From UBA6168 sp964573725 (GTDB taxonomy: Bacteria > Bacteroidota > Bacteroidia > Chitinophagales > Saprospiraceae), in NCBI GenBank assembly GCA_964573725.1, contig CAZNLJ010000004.1:62001-126000 (forward strand): 64,000 bases of DNA. Reading direction: 5' to 3'. Made by a program: the position numbers and the translations under genes. The notes beneath the pieces were generated by a model. The model was not told the DNA's origin. It did no database searches and saw only the letters and a program-made list of their open reading frames with translations. Below, piece after piece: positions 26,439-34,587 of this stretch (positions are counted from its first letter, which is position 1; the number at the start of each line of letters is the position of its first letter).

Positions 26439-27455
26439 TCAGAATCGACCCGCCGCTTCCCGGTAGATCAGCTCCAACAGGGTCTGGCCGACCGCCCGCA
26501 AGGTACGCGGGTCGATGACCGACAGGTCGTCCGTCTGCGTATGCCAATGCGAACCGAATCCCGTCGGGGTTTCCGATGATTTTCCGATGATGTCAATCAT
26601 GGGGATCCGGGCGATGGTGTTCACGAAATAATGGTCGTCCGTGACCGCCCCCGAAGTTTCGTTGACGAAATGTGCGCCGTATCCCAGGCCTTGCGCCAGC
26701 TTCCAAACCTTGTTCACGACCTGGGGGGCATAGGTCATGGACACTTCCTCCCGGGTGAAACGGGCTCCCTTGGCGCCGACCATGTCCAGCAGGATTCCGT
26801 ACATCGGCCGGTAACCGGCCGGAACGATGTGGCGGGACCAGTACTGGGACCCCAGGCACCAGGAGGTCGGGTCCGGCCGGACCGAACTGTCCGAGCCTTG
26901 GTCCTCCGCATCGAACAGGAGGAAATCCACCCCGATATCCACCGGATTCGCCTGCAACTGACGCGCGATTTCCAACAAGACCGCTACCCCGGAGCCACCG
27001 TCGTCCGCCCCGGGTATGGGTGATTCGCTGTTTTCTACGTTCAAAGGGGAATCGGCCATGAAACGGCTGTCCCAATGTGCCGCCAATAAGATCCGCCGGG
27101 GCACTTCCGGCCGGTAGCGGGCCATGATGTTGAACCCGTCCACCGAAGACCCCGTATAGGTCCGCGCCTGAAACGGCTGCTCCGTCACTTCGCACCCCAT
27201 CGACCGGAACATGCCGACCAGCCAATCCTTGCAAGCCCGGTGTTCCGGCGTGCTCGGCACCCGCGGACCGAAGGACAATTGGCGCTCGACATACCGGAAC
27301 GCTGTATCGCGTTCGAAGCGCGGGACAAACAAAGGCTGGGTGGCGGTAGCTTCCGCTTCCTTGCCCGCCGGGGAATCCCCCCCGCAACCGAGGGCGGCAC
27401 CGTACACCATGGCGCCGAAGGCCAGGAACCTGTACAGGAAAATTGATTTTGACAT
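26439..27455 (-). CDS. glutaminyl-peptide cyclotransferase (type II, M28 fold)
   Basis: I take the ATG at 27455 (MSKSIFLYRFLAFG), giving 338 residues with a lipobox (AALGC, C24). The M28 zinc-enzyme fold is clear: AAHWDSR (H127), PGADDGGSG (D151/D152), LLFDAEDQGSD (E184, D185), LLDMVGAKG (D224) and SHWHTQTDD (H303/H305). The DAEDQG motif and the HTQTDD ending resemble type II glutaminyl cyclases rather than true aminopeptidases. The enzyme turns N-terminal Gln into pyroglutamate on exported proteins in the periplasm; several exported proteins of this window present Gln at +1 (see findings). An aminopeptidase function is the alternative. The ALDH gene follows 25 bases downstream. Confidence 0.83.
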   Translation of the reverse strand: MSKSIFLYRFLAFGAMVYGAALGCGGDSPAGKEAEATATQPLFVPRFERDTAFRYVERQLSFGPRVPSTPEHRACKDWLVGMFRSMGCEVTEQPFQARTYTGSSVDGFNIMARYRPEVPRRILLAAHWDSRFMADSPLNVENSESPIPGADDGGSGVAVLLEIARQLQANPVDIGVDFLLFDAEDQGSDSSVRPDPTSWCLGSQYWSRHIVPAGYRPMYGILLDMVGAKGARFTREEVSMTYAPQVVNKVWKLAQGLGYGAHFVNETSGAVTDDHYFVNTIARIPMIDIIGKSSETPTGFGSHWHTQTDDLSVIDPRTLRAVGQTLLELIYREAAGRF

Positions 27456-27919
27456 AAGATCAGGATTGCACGGCCAACCGCTGCCGTCCGGCGGCAACTG
27501 ACCCCTCATGTATGCCTGGAGACCCGCTCCCGGCAGCCAGCCGCAGCCCCACCTGCCGGCAGGGCACCGGAATTCTTCGCCCGAACCCCGGAACCGGATG
27601 TATCCTCGCAAAAATAACACCCCGGAACAGCTTTGAAAAGTTCCGGACGGCTTTCCGGAAAATATCCCCGGTCACAAGCCTCACCACCGACATCCCGCAA
27701 CCATCGGCACCGGAGGACGACATCCCGGGCCCCTGCTTCCTGATTTTTCCGGGAACGCTCCCTGAAAGCGGGTCAAAAATTCCGACCGGGTAAATCAAGG
27801 CGTCGCCCGGTCCGCTTCCGCTGCGCAGCAAAATCCGAAAAGATCCGTAGACCTCGGTAGATATCCGGAGAAGTCCGGCCCCGCAAGGCCCCACCTGGTT
27901 CCCCAATCCGCCAAAGCTT
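27456..27919. other. gene-free stretch between divergent genes
   Basis: I see no gene here. The minus strand reads TATTTTTG (TAnnTTTG match) at 27609-27616, a possible -7 box for the glutaminyl cyclase gene about 155 bases away but without a well-placed TTG. No terminator or repeat is evident. Confidence 0.4.
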
Positions 27920-27948
27920 TTGTTTCACCGATTTTTTACGGACTTTTG
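27920..27948 (+). promoter_or_regulatory. candidate promoter for ileS
   Basis: TTG at 27920-27922, 18 bases, then GACTTTTG at 27941-27948 (one mismatch to TAnnTTTG), about 32 bases upstream of the ileS start codon. Confidence 0.45.
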
Positions 27949-27980
27949 CCGGCCTAACCGATCTTATCAACCACGGCATC

Positions 27981-30900
27981 ATGTATAGGGAATTCAAGCA
28001 ACTCCACCTCCCCGATATCGACCGGGAAATACTCGCCTTTTGGGAAAAGGAAAAGATATTCGAGCAAAGCGTCGCACAACGTCCCGCCGACAACCGATGG
28101 GTCTTCTATGAAGGCCCTCCCAGCGCAAACGGCAAACCGGGCATCCACCATGTCATGGCCCGTACCATCAAGGACCTCTTTTGCCGCTACCAAACCCTGC
28201 TCGGCAAACGCGTGGAAAGAAAAGGCGGATGGGATACGCACGGCCTCCCCATCGAACTCAGCGTGGAAAAGGAACTCGGCATCACCAAGGAGGATATCGG
28301 CACCCGCATTTCCATGGAGGATTACAACCGCAAATGCCGGGAAACCGTCATGCGTTTCAAACACGAGTGGGACGACATCACCCGCAAGATGGGCTATTGG
28401 GTCGACCTCGACAACCCCTATATCACCTACGACAACGAATACATCGAAAGTGTCTGGTGGCTGCTCGGACAACTTCATCAAAAAGGGCTCCTCTACAAGG
28501 GCTACACCATCCAACCTTACTCCCCCTGCGCCGGGACAGGCCTCAGCTCCCACGAACTGAACCTGCCCGGCTGCTACCGCGAAGTGTCCGACACCTCCGC
28601 CGTCGCCCTGTTCAAGGTCGTCCGGGACGGCCGCTCCGCTTCCCTGTTCGCCGCCCCGGACGAGGATGTCCGCATCGCCGCCTGGACCACCACCCCCTGG
28701 ACCCTCCCCTCCAACACCGCCCTGACCATCGGCCCCCAAATCCGATATGCCAAGGTCCGGACCCACAACCCTTATACCCAACAACCTGTCAGCGTCATCC
28801 TCGCGGAAGACCTCATCGGCAAATGGTTCGGCGGCAAGAACCAACCGGCCGTCCTGGAACAGCACGGCGGACTCACAGCCGCCGATTTGGAAGGCCTCCG
28901 CTACGAACCCCTGCTCGAATTCGGCAATGAGATCGAACCCCTGATGGGACTGGACGGACAAGCTGCCAGGGATGCCTATCGCGTCATCGCCGCCGACTTC
29001 GTCACCACCGAAGACGGGACCGGTGTGGTTCACACGGCCCCCAGCTTCGGCGCAGATGACATGCGCGCCGCCAAAGCCAACGGCATCGGTGCCCTCACCC
29101 TCGTGGACCGCCAGGGGAAGTTCAAGGATACCGTCGGCCCCTTCAGCGGCCGGTTTGTCAAGAATTATACGGACGATCCGGAATTCACCAGCGTGGATGT
29201 CGATATCGCCATCCTGCTAAAACAGGAGAACAAGGCGCTCAACGTAGCCAAATACGCCCACAACTACCCCCATTGCTGGAGAACGGACAAACCGATTCTC
29301 TACTATCCCCTCGACAGCTGGTTCGTCCGGGCCTCCGCCTGCCGCGACCGCATGTACGAACTCAACAAGTCCATCAACTGGAAACCCGCCAGCACCGGGG
29401 AAGGGCGCTTCAGCAAATGGCTCGAAAACCTCCAGGACTGGAACCTCAGCCGCAGCCGCTTCTGGGGCATCCCCCTCCCGATCTGGCGTACCCGCGACGG
29501 CGCCCGGGAAACCCTCATCGATTCCCTCGCCTCCCTCGACGCCGCCATCCGGAAAGCCAACGAGACGCTCGGCTTGCAGCAATCCCTTCCCGAAGACCTC
29601 CACCGACCCTACATCGACCAGATCACCCTCGTCGCCGACAACGGCGAACCCATGTACCGCGAACCCGACCTCATCGACGTCTGGTTCGATTCGGGCTCCA
29701 TGCCTTATGCCCAATGGCATTACCCCATGGAAAACCAGGACGTGTTCCGCCAAAATTTTCCCGCCGACTTCATCGCCGAAGGCGTCGACCAGACCCGCGG
29801 CTGGTTCTACACCCTCCATGCCATCGCCACCATGGTTTTCGATAGCGTGGCCTTCCGAAATGTGGTCTCCAACGGACTCGTCCTCGATAAAGATGGAAAC
29901 AAGATGTCCAAACGCCTCGGCAATGCCGTCGACCCCTTCGATACCCTCGAACGGTACAGCGCCGACGCCACCCGCTGGTACATGATCTCCAATGCCTCGC
30001 CTTGGGAAAATCTCAAGTTCGATGTCGGCGGTATCGCGGAGGTGCAACGCAAATTCTTCGGAACCCTCTTCAATACCTACAGCTTCTTCGCCCTCTATGC
30101 CAATATCGACGGCTGGAGCCCGGACGAACAGTCCCTCGTCCCGCCCGCGGAACGCTCGGAACTCGACCGGTGGATCCTCTCCAAACTGCACTCCGTGGTT
30201 GCAGCCTACCGCGATGCCATGGACGACTTCGAACCGACCCGCGCCGCCCGGGTCATCGAAAACTTCGTGGACGAACACCTGTCCAACTGGTATGTCCGCC
30301 TCAGCCGCCGCCGGTTCTGGAAAGGGGATATGAGCACCGACAAGCAGGCCGCTTACCAGACCCTGTACGACTGCCTGATCGCCACCGCCCAACTCAGCGC
30401 CAGCCTCGCGCCCTTCTTTTCGGACTGGCTGTACCGCAACCTGACCGAACCGGTCCGCAACAGGCCGTCCGCCCTCCGTCAGGTGTCCGTACACCTCACC
30501 AACCTCCTGCCGCCCGATCCCCGCCTCATCGACTTGGCGCTGGAGCAACGCATGGACTACGCCCAGCGGATCTCTTCCCTGATCCTCTCGCTGCGCAAAC
30601 GGGAAAATATCCGCGTCCGCCAGCCCCTGCAGAAAGTCCTCCTCCCCATCCTCGACGAACGCTTCATCGCCCAGGTGGAAGGGATCAAGGGCCTCGTCCT
30701 CGCAGAAACCAATGTCAAGGACATCGAGTATGTCACGGATACCGCCGGTATCATCTCCAAGAAAATAAAACCCAACTTCAAGACCCTCGGCAAACGGCTG
30801 GGTAAACACATGAAGGCCGCTTCCGCCGCCATCGCCGCCTTTAGCCAGGAGGATATCGCCGCCATCGAAAGGTCCGGCTCCTACCACCTGCAAGTAGACG

Positions 30901-31280
30901 GGGAGGCCTTCGAACTCTTGCTCGAGGATTTCGACATCACCGCGGAAGATGTGCCCGGCTGGCTCGTCGCCACCGACGGCCCCCTCACCGTCGCCCTCGA
31001 CATCACCCTGACGGATACCCTGCGCGCGGAAGGTACCGCCCGCGAATTGGTCAACCGGATCCAACACATCCGGAAAAACAGCCAATTCAATGTAACCGAC
31101 CGGATCCGGGTCCGAATCGAAAACCATCCCCGCCTGCTCCCTGCCGTCGAACAATTCGGCCCCTACATACAGGGGGAGGTGCTCGCCACCGAACTGGTGC
31201 TGGCCGACGGGGTGCAGGGCGAACCGGTGGAACTATTCGAAGATCTCTCCGTGGTCATCGCCGTGACCCGGGAGGGCTGA
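27981..31280 (+). CDS. ileS: isoleucine--tRNA ligase
   Basis: A 1099-residue class I synthetase. The HIGH-type motif is GPPSANGKPGIHH (45-57) and the KMSKS-type motif is GNKMSKRLGN near residue 641. The CP1 editing insert lies between (TTTPWTLPSNTAL, then GTGVVHTAPSFGADD). FDSGSMPYAQWHYP precedes the KMSKS loop, and the anticodon-binding helical domain follows (DRWILSKL, NWYVRLSRRRFWKGD). The long C-terminal extension after residue 860 (VKDIEYVTDTAGIISKKIKPNFKTLGKRLG) is the DUF5915-type domain of eukaryote-like/Bacteroidota IleRS. It charges tRNA-Ile and edits Val. Monocistronic here. Confidence 0.97.
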   Translation: MYREFKQLHLPDIDREILAFWEKEKIFEQSVAQRPADNRWVFYEGPPSANGKPGIHHVMARTIKDLFCRYQTLLGKRVERKGGWDTHGLPIELSVEKELGITKEDIGTRISMEDYNRKCRETVMRFKHEWDDITRKMGYWVDLDNPYITYDNEYIESVWWLLGQLHQKGLLYKGYTIQPYSPCAGTGLSSHELNLPGCYREVSDTSAVALFKVVRDGRSASLFAAPDEDVRIAAWTTTPWTLPSNTALTIGPQIRYAKVRTHNPYTQQPVSVILAEDLIGKWFGGKNQPAVLEQHGGLTAADLEGLRYEPLLEFGNEIEPLMGLDGQAARDAYRVIAADFVTTEDGTGVVHTAPSFGADDMRAAKANGIGALTLVDRQGKFKDTVGPFSGRFVKNYTDDPEFTSVDVDIAILLKQENKALNVAKYAHNYPHCWRTDKPILYYPLDSWFVRASACRDRMYELNKSINWKPASTGEGRFSKWLENLQDWNLSRSRFWGIPLPIWRTRDGARETLIDSLASLDAAIRKANETLGLQQSLPEDLHRPYIDQITLVADNGEPMYREPDLIDVWFDSGSMPYAQWHYPMENQDVFRQNFPADFIAEGVDQTRGWFYTLHAIATMVFDSVAFRNVVSNGLVLDKDGNKMSKRLGNAVDPFDTLERYSADATRWYMISNASPWENLKFDVGGIAEVQRKFFGTLFNTYSFFALYANIDGWSPDEQSLVPPAERSELDRWILSKLHSVVAAYRDAMDDFEPTRAARVIENFVDEHLSNWYVRLSRRRFWKGDMSTDKQAAYQTLYDCLIATAQLSASLAPFFSDWLYRNLTEPVRNRPSALRQVSVHLTNLLPPDPRLIDLALEQRMDYAQRISSLILSLRKRENIRVRQPLQKVLLPILDERFIAQVEGIKGLVLAETNVKDIEYVTDTAGIISKKIKPNFKTLGKRLGKHMKAASAAIAAFSQEDIAAIERSGSYHLQVDGEAFELLLEDFDITAEDVPGWLVATDGPLTVALDITLTDTLRAEGTARELVNRIQHIRKNSQFNVTDRIRVRIENHPRLLPAVEQFGPYIQGEVLATELVLADGVQGEPVELFEDLSVVIAVTREG

Positions 31281-31332
31281 TTCCGCAGCCGTCAACCTGC
31301 CGGTTCCGACCGCCGTAAGCCGGCACGCCCGG

Positions 31333-32577
31333 TCATTCGGGACAACCGACCTCGGTTTTCACGAAATCGCCGTTCTCGTCGATGCTGATGCGCCAGCATG
31401 CGCCGTTGGCCGCCTGGAGGATAAGGCCATGGCTGCCGTCGCCACTCCGTACAAACACGTTGTCGTCCACCACCTGCAACAGACTGGTCGCCGGAACGGG
31501 TGGGGGAGGAGGAACGACCACCTGTTCGTAGTACAAGGCCCCGATATCGTTGCGGGTACCGTCCGGATCGTTGTACACGGGGTCTGGGTCTCCGCTGTCG
31601 ATGCAGGGCGAACCGGCCTGCAGCTGGAAATCCCCGTCTGCAGGATTCACGAACAAGGGGTCCTGGCTGAAATTGCCGGTGCCGGGAAAGTTGCCCTGGT
31701 CATTGGTATATGTGACTTGGAACTGGCTGGCGCTGTGCTCATGGAACGTACCGGTGTTCTGGTGGAAAATGCAATTGCGTACCGTCGTGAACAGGGTGGA
31801 ATGGTTGCGGGCGATGGCATACGCACTGTTGTGGGCAAATGTGCAGTTGAGGTACAAGGCATTTCCGCTTTCATTGTGGATGACGGAGGCATTGGACGAA
31901 TTCCCGTGGAACAGGCAGGACCGGAACGCGCTGTTCCGCACGCCATAAACCGCCGCCCCGCTGTTGGCGGAATTCCCCTGGAACACACAGCGCTCGAAAA
32001 TCGATGCCGTCGATCCGGTCTCCTCGTTGAATACCGCCCCGCCGTAATAACCGCTGTTGTTTTCCAACCGGCAATCGTACATCCGGATACCGGCCGGGGT
32101 ACGTGCACCGTTGTTCGAAATCTGTCCGATGGTTATGACGGCCCGGGTCCAGATACCCGGCGCACTGTTCTGCCGGATGATACAATTCCGGACCGTCAGG
32201 TAGGAGGAATTGAGTATATGGATGGCCGCCCCAGCACTGGCCCGCCCGTTGCGGAGGGTAAATCCGTTGAGTTCCGTTTGGAATGACTCCCCACTCACAC
32301 AATCCAGGATGCCGCCGGCACTGTTGCCGTCCAGGATGGTCACCTCCGGACCGTTCACACTGAGCAGGACGATATTCTTTCCCTGCAGGGAAAGGTCGTT
32401 GATGTAGTACACGCCATCGCTGACCAGGATGGTGTCACCATGGGTGGCGGCACCGACGGCGGCGGGAAGGGTGGCGTACTGCCCCGGTACCGTCAGGGTT
32501 TGACCCCGGAGGGAAACCACTGAAAACAAGCAGGATATCATCAATGCTACTTCAAGCATCCAGGTTAATCTTTTCAT
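31333..32577 (-). CDS. secreted parallel beta-helix protein (choice-of-anchor Q type)
   Basis: This 414-residue protein has a signal peptide (1-25) with Gln26 after the cleavage site. It opens with TLTVPGQYATLPAAVGAATHGDTILVSDGVYYIND, the classic start of right-handed beta-helix proteins. About ten helical rungs follow, with NCxF/NCIIRQNSA/GNSANSGAAVYG-type turns (GAAIHILNSS, GGAVFNEETGS, NCTFAHNSA, NCIFHQNTG). The end of the helix is the family's DPLFVNPADGDFQLQAGSPCIDSGDPD motif. A Pro-rich linker and a small C-terminal beta unit follow. There is no T9SS tail or anchor that I can recognise. These folds bind or cleave polysaccharides or act as adhesins; no catalytic set is evident. Confidence 0.82.
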   Translation of the reverse strand: MKRLTWMLEVALMISCLFSVVSLRGQTLTVPGQYATLPAAVGAATHGDTILVSDGVYYINDLSLQGKNIVLLSVNGPEVTILDGNSAGGILDCVSGESFQTELNGFTLRNGRASAGAAIHILNSSYLTVRNCIIRQNSAPGIWTRAVITIGQISNNGARTPAGIRMYDCRLENNSGYYGGAVFNEETGSTASIFERCVFQGNSANSGAAVYGVRNSAFRSCLFHGNSSNASVIHNESGNALYLNCTFAHNSAYAIARNHSTLFTTVRNCIFHQNTGTFHEHSASQFQVTYTNDQGNFPGTGNFSQDPLFVNPADGDFQLQAGSPCIDSGDPDPVYNDPDGTRNDIGALYYEQVVVPPPPPVPATSLLQVVDDNVFVRSGDGSHGLILQAANGACWRISIDENGDFVKTEVGCPE

Positions 32578-33231
32578 AGCCGATAAGGATTGTAGGGAAT
32601 GAGCCGCTCGGAGACAACCAGGATATCCGTACCACGCGGAAAATACAGGACATCAGACCGCCACCGCTACAGCCCATCCGTGGTGATTATCCCGCAACGC
32701 TAAGGTCCCGATTGCAGCAAACCAATCACAAACCTGTTTACACAAATACCTTTTCAACATGCCGAAGCAGAAACGGAGCGGTCCGTCGACTTGTCACATC
32801 CCATCGCGGCAAGCCTTCCATCCCCGGGCCGTATCACTCCCGGTGGATATCCGGACAGGAATCCAGATGGGTGCAAACCAGACAGCCGTTTCAACCGGCC
32901 ATCCATGTCGACACCGAACCGCCCCTGGCACCGACCCCCGGCCGTACGGGAAGGAAAAAGCCTCCAATTACTACCAGACCTTTGTTCCGCCATTCCCTGA
33001 AGACCCCTATCCATTTTCTGATTTTCGAAAATTAGCACGCCAAATCCAACGGGCAAAGGGATGACAAAGGACAAGCGCCTGTCGGCGATACGCCGGGTTG
33101 TCAATCCGTTGTTGCAGCCGTCGGCATCCAACGGTTGGCTGTCGGGTGCAGCGGTTTCCGCAAATGATGGCCTGGTATGTACCCTTGACAATGGACTGCG
33201 CGATTTATTTCCACCGCCCCCCCTGCGGGCC
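32578..33231. other. gene-free stretch upstream of the aromatic leader
   Basis: Open frames here overlap one another on both strands and none shows a recognisable domain, signal peptide or conserved motif. I see no terminator or repeat. Confidence 0.4.
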
Positions 33232-33262
33232 TTGCATCCTTTCCTTGAATTACCTATGTTTG
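33232..33262 (+). promoter_or_regulatory. promoter of the aromatic amino acid operon
   Basis: TTG at 33232-33234, a 20-base spacer, then a perfect TAnnTTTG box (TATGTTTG, 33255-33262). Transcription would start near 33269, only about ten bases before the first leader peptide at 33279. Confidence 0.72.
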
Positions 33263-33278
33263 CAAGAAAGACAGGAAT

Positions 33279-33332
33279 ATGTATTGGCACCACAACCGTT
33301 TTTTTAGCTTTTACTTTTACGGTCAGCCGTAA
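33279..33332 (+). CDS. attenuator leader peptide 1 (Phe/Tyr-rich)
   Basis: A 17-codon frame, MYWHHNRFFSFYFYGQP-stop, with 4 Phe, 3 Tyr and 1 Trp, placed just after a promoter and 44 bases before an intrinsic terminator. The stop codon (33330-33332) is followed at once by GGGACT (33333-33338), which can pair perfectly with AGTCCC (33378-33383), the 5' arm of terminator 1, to form an antiterminator. A ribosome that finishes the peptide would cover GGGACT and let the terminator form; one stalled at scarce Phe/Tyr-tRNA would leave it free. This is the classic amino-acid attenuation layout and it precedes pheA. A longer frame starting at 33256 in another phase overlaps the -7 box and is less likely. 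Confidence 0.85.
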   Translation: MYWHHNRFFSFYFYGQP

Positions 33333-33375
33333 GGGACTGCTGAAATCGTTGTTGGCCAAACAGACGATATGACAG

Positions 33376-33402
33376 AAAGTCCCGCACCGCCGGGGCTTTT
33401 TT
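33376..33402 (+). terminator. intrinsic terminator 1 of the aromatic leader
   Basis: 33379-33384 (GTCCCG) pairs with 33391-33396 (one G-U pair) around a six-base loop, extended by AAA/TTT at 33376-33378 and 33397-33399, and followed by a U-run (33397-33402). Confidence 0.85.
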
Positions 33403-33425
33403 GTTATCGGAAACCAAATCAGACC

Positions 33426-33488
33426 ATGTTCCCTAACCATAGCCACCACTCTTTTTGTTGGTTTTATTTCTTTTATGGCAAACCGTAA
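33426..33488 (+). CDS. attenuator leader peptide 2 (Phe/Tyr/Trp-rich)
   Basis: A 20-codon frame, MFPNHSHHSFCWFYFFYGKP-stop, in which eight consecutive codons encode FCWFYFFY. It begins 23 bases after terminator 1, so it is read only if terminator 1 is bypassed; I see no separate promoter for it. The stop codon (33486-33488) is followed by GGGGGAC (33491-33497); GGGAC there can pair with GTCCC (33532-33536) of terminator 2. The ending FYGKP mirrors FYGQP of leader 1 and both contain His-His, so the two attenuators look like a tandem duplication in series. Confidence 0.87.
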   Translation: MFPNHSHHSFCWFYFFYGKP

Positions 33489-33526
33489 AAGGGGGACACC
33501 ACGTGGGGTAAGCCGAGCGCTGCCCG

Positions 33527-33560
33527 AAAAAGTCCCGCCGAACGACGGGACTTTTTTTTT
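33527..33560 (+). terminator. intrinsic terminator 2 of the aromatic leader
   Basis: GTCCCG (33532-33537) pairs perfectly with CGGGAC (33546-33551) around an eight-base loop; AAAAA/TTTTT extend the stem to 11 bp, and a run of nine T follows (33552-33560). It lies about 130 bases before the pheA start codon. Confidence 0.92.
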
Positions 33561-33646
33561 ATCCATATCGCCTGCAAAACGGCGGTAGGCCATGATGCCC
33601 TTCAGCCCCGGACTACCGATTCCTCTTATCACCCGTACCGGCATCT

Positions 33647-33665
33647 GATGGGCCCGATGCCCATC
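33647..33665 (+). promoter_or_regulatory. hairpin just upstream of the pheA start
   Basis: GATGGGC (33647-33653) pairs perfectly with GCCCATC (33659-33665), loop CCGAT, ending 22 bases before the pheA start codon. It might affect translation initiation; no proof in sequence. Confidence 0.35.
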
Positions 33666-33687
33666 CGACCGGTATCAAACGACCTGT

Positions 33688-34584
33688 ATGCAATCACCGA
33701 CTGTGGAAGAGACAGACCAGCCGGCACCGGCTTCCCCGGCGGCGGATTCCGCCCGCACCGTCGCCATCCAAGGAATCCCCGGCGCTTTCCATGACATCGC
33801 CGCCCGCCAGTTTTACGGACCGGAAAGTATTTCCCTGCAGGCCGCCCATACGTTCGAGGACCTCGTCCGCCTGGTTTCCGACGGCACGGCGGATACCGCC
33901 TTGATGGCCATCGAAAACACCCTCGCCGGCAGCATCATGGGCAACTACCGGTTGCTGCTCCGATCCGACCTGACCATAACCGGGGAAGTCTACCTCCGAA
34001 TCCGCCAAAACCTGATGGCCCTCCCCGGCCAAACCGTGGAACAGCTTCGGGAAGTCCACTCCCATCCCATGGCCATCGCCCAGTGCGAGGCCTGGTTCCG
34101 CCAGTATCCCCATCTCCGGTTGGTGGAGACGGAGGACACCGCCCTCAGCGCCCGCCTGGTCCGCGACAACCGATGGACCGCCGTCGGCGCCATCGCCAGC
34201 GAACGGGCGGCGGAAATGTACGGCCTCGACATCCTGGCCCACAGCATAGAAACCAACAAACAAAACTATACCCGATTCCTTGTCCTGGAACGGGAAAACG
34301 CCGCCAACGTCCCGCCGACCGCCGACAAGGTCTCGCTCTGCTTCTCCCTCTCCCATGAGGTCGGCAGCTTGCACCGGGTCCTCAGCGTGATGGCCGCCTA
34401 CGACCTGAACCTGACGAAAATACAATCCAGCCCCATCTCCGGCAGCCCCTGGGAGTATTTCTTCTTCGTGGATTTCATTTGCGCCGGCCGGATCGACTGG
34501 CGGCAGGCCGTGGAATCCCTTCGCCCACTGACCGCCGACATCAAGGTCCTGGGCGTCTATCCACAAGGTAACCGACAGTTCTGA
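33688..34584 (+). CDS. pheA: prephenate dehydratase
   Basis: A 298-residue monofunctional enzyme. After a Pro/Ala-rich extension of about 23 residues comes the PDT domain (VAIQGIPGAFHDIAARQF, then MAIENTLAGSIMGNYRLL, SHPMAIAQCEAWF, and the catalytic TRF motif in NYTRFLVL). A C-terminal ACT domain follows (GSLHRVLSVMAAYDLNLTKIQSSPISGSPWEYFFFVD). It converts prephenate to phenylpyruvate. The ACT region senses Phe in the family; the usual ESRP motif reads QSSP here. It is the first gene of an operon with an aminotransferase, tyrA and aroF and lies behind two tandem Phe/Tyr attenuators. No chorismate mutase domain is fused here; that activity is on the DAHP synthase. Confidence 0.95.
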   Translation: MQSPTVEETDQPAPASPAADSARTVAIQGIPGAFHDIAARQFYGPESISLQAAHTFEDLVRLVSDGTADTALMAIENTLAGSIMGNYRLLLRSDLTITGEVYLRIRQNLMALPGQTVEQLREVHSHPMAIAQCEAWFRQYPHLRLVETEDTALSARLVRDNRWTAVGAIASERAAEMYGLDILAHSIETNKQNYTRFLVLERENAANVPPTADKVSLCFSLSHEVGSLHRVLSVMAAYDLNLTKIQSSPISGSPWEYFFFVDFICAGRIDWRQAVESLRPLTADIKVLGVYPQGNRQF

Positions 34585-34587
34585 ACC

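Noticed and set aside
29217..31154. A minus-strand frame of 645 codons
   Set aside because: Antisense to ileS with the same shadow composition.
33256..33372. A 38-codon frame with several Phe codons in the first attenuator
   Set aside because: Its start codon overlaps the -7 box of the promoter and it continues past the antiterminator segment; the 17-codon frame in another phase has the right position and a homologue in the second attenuator.
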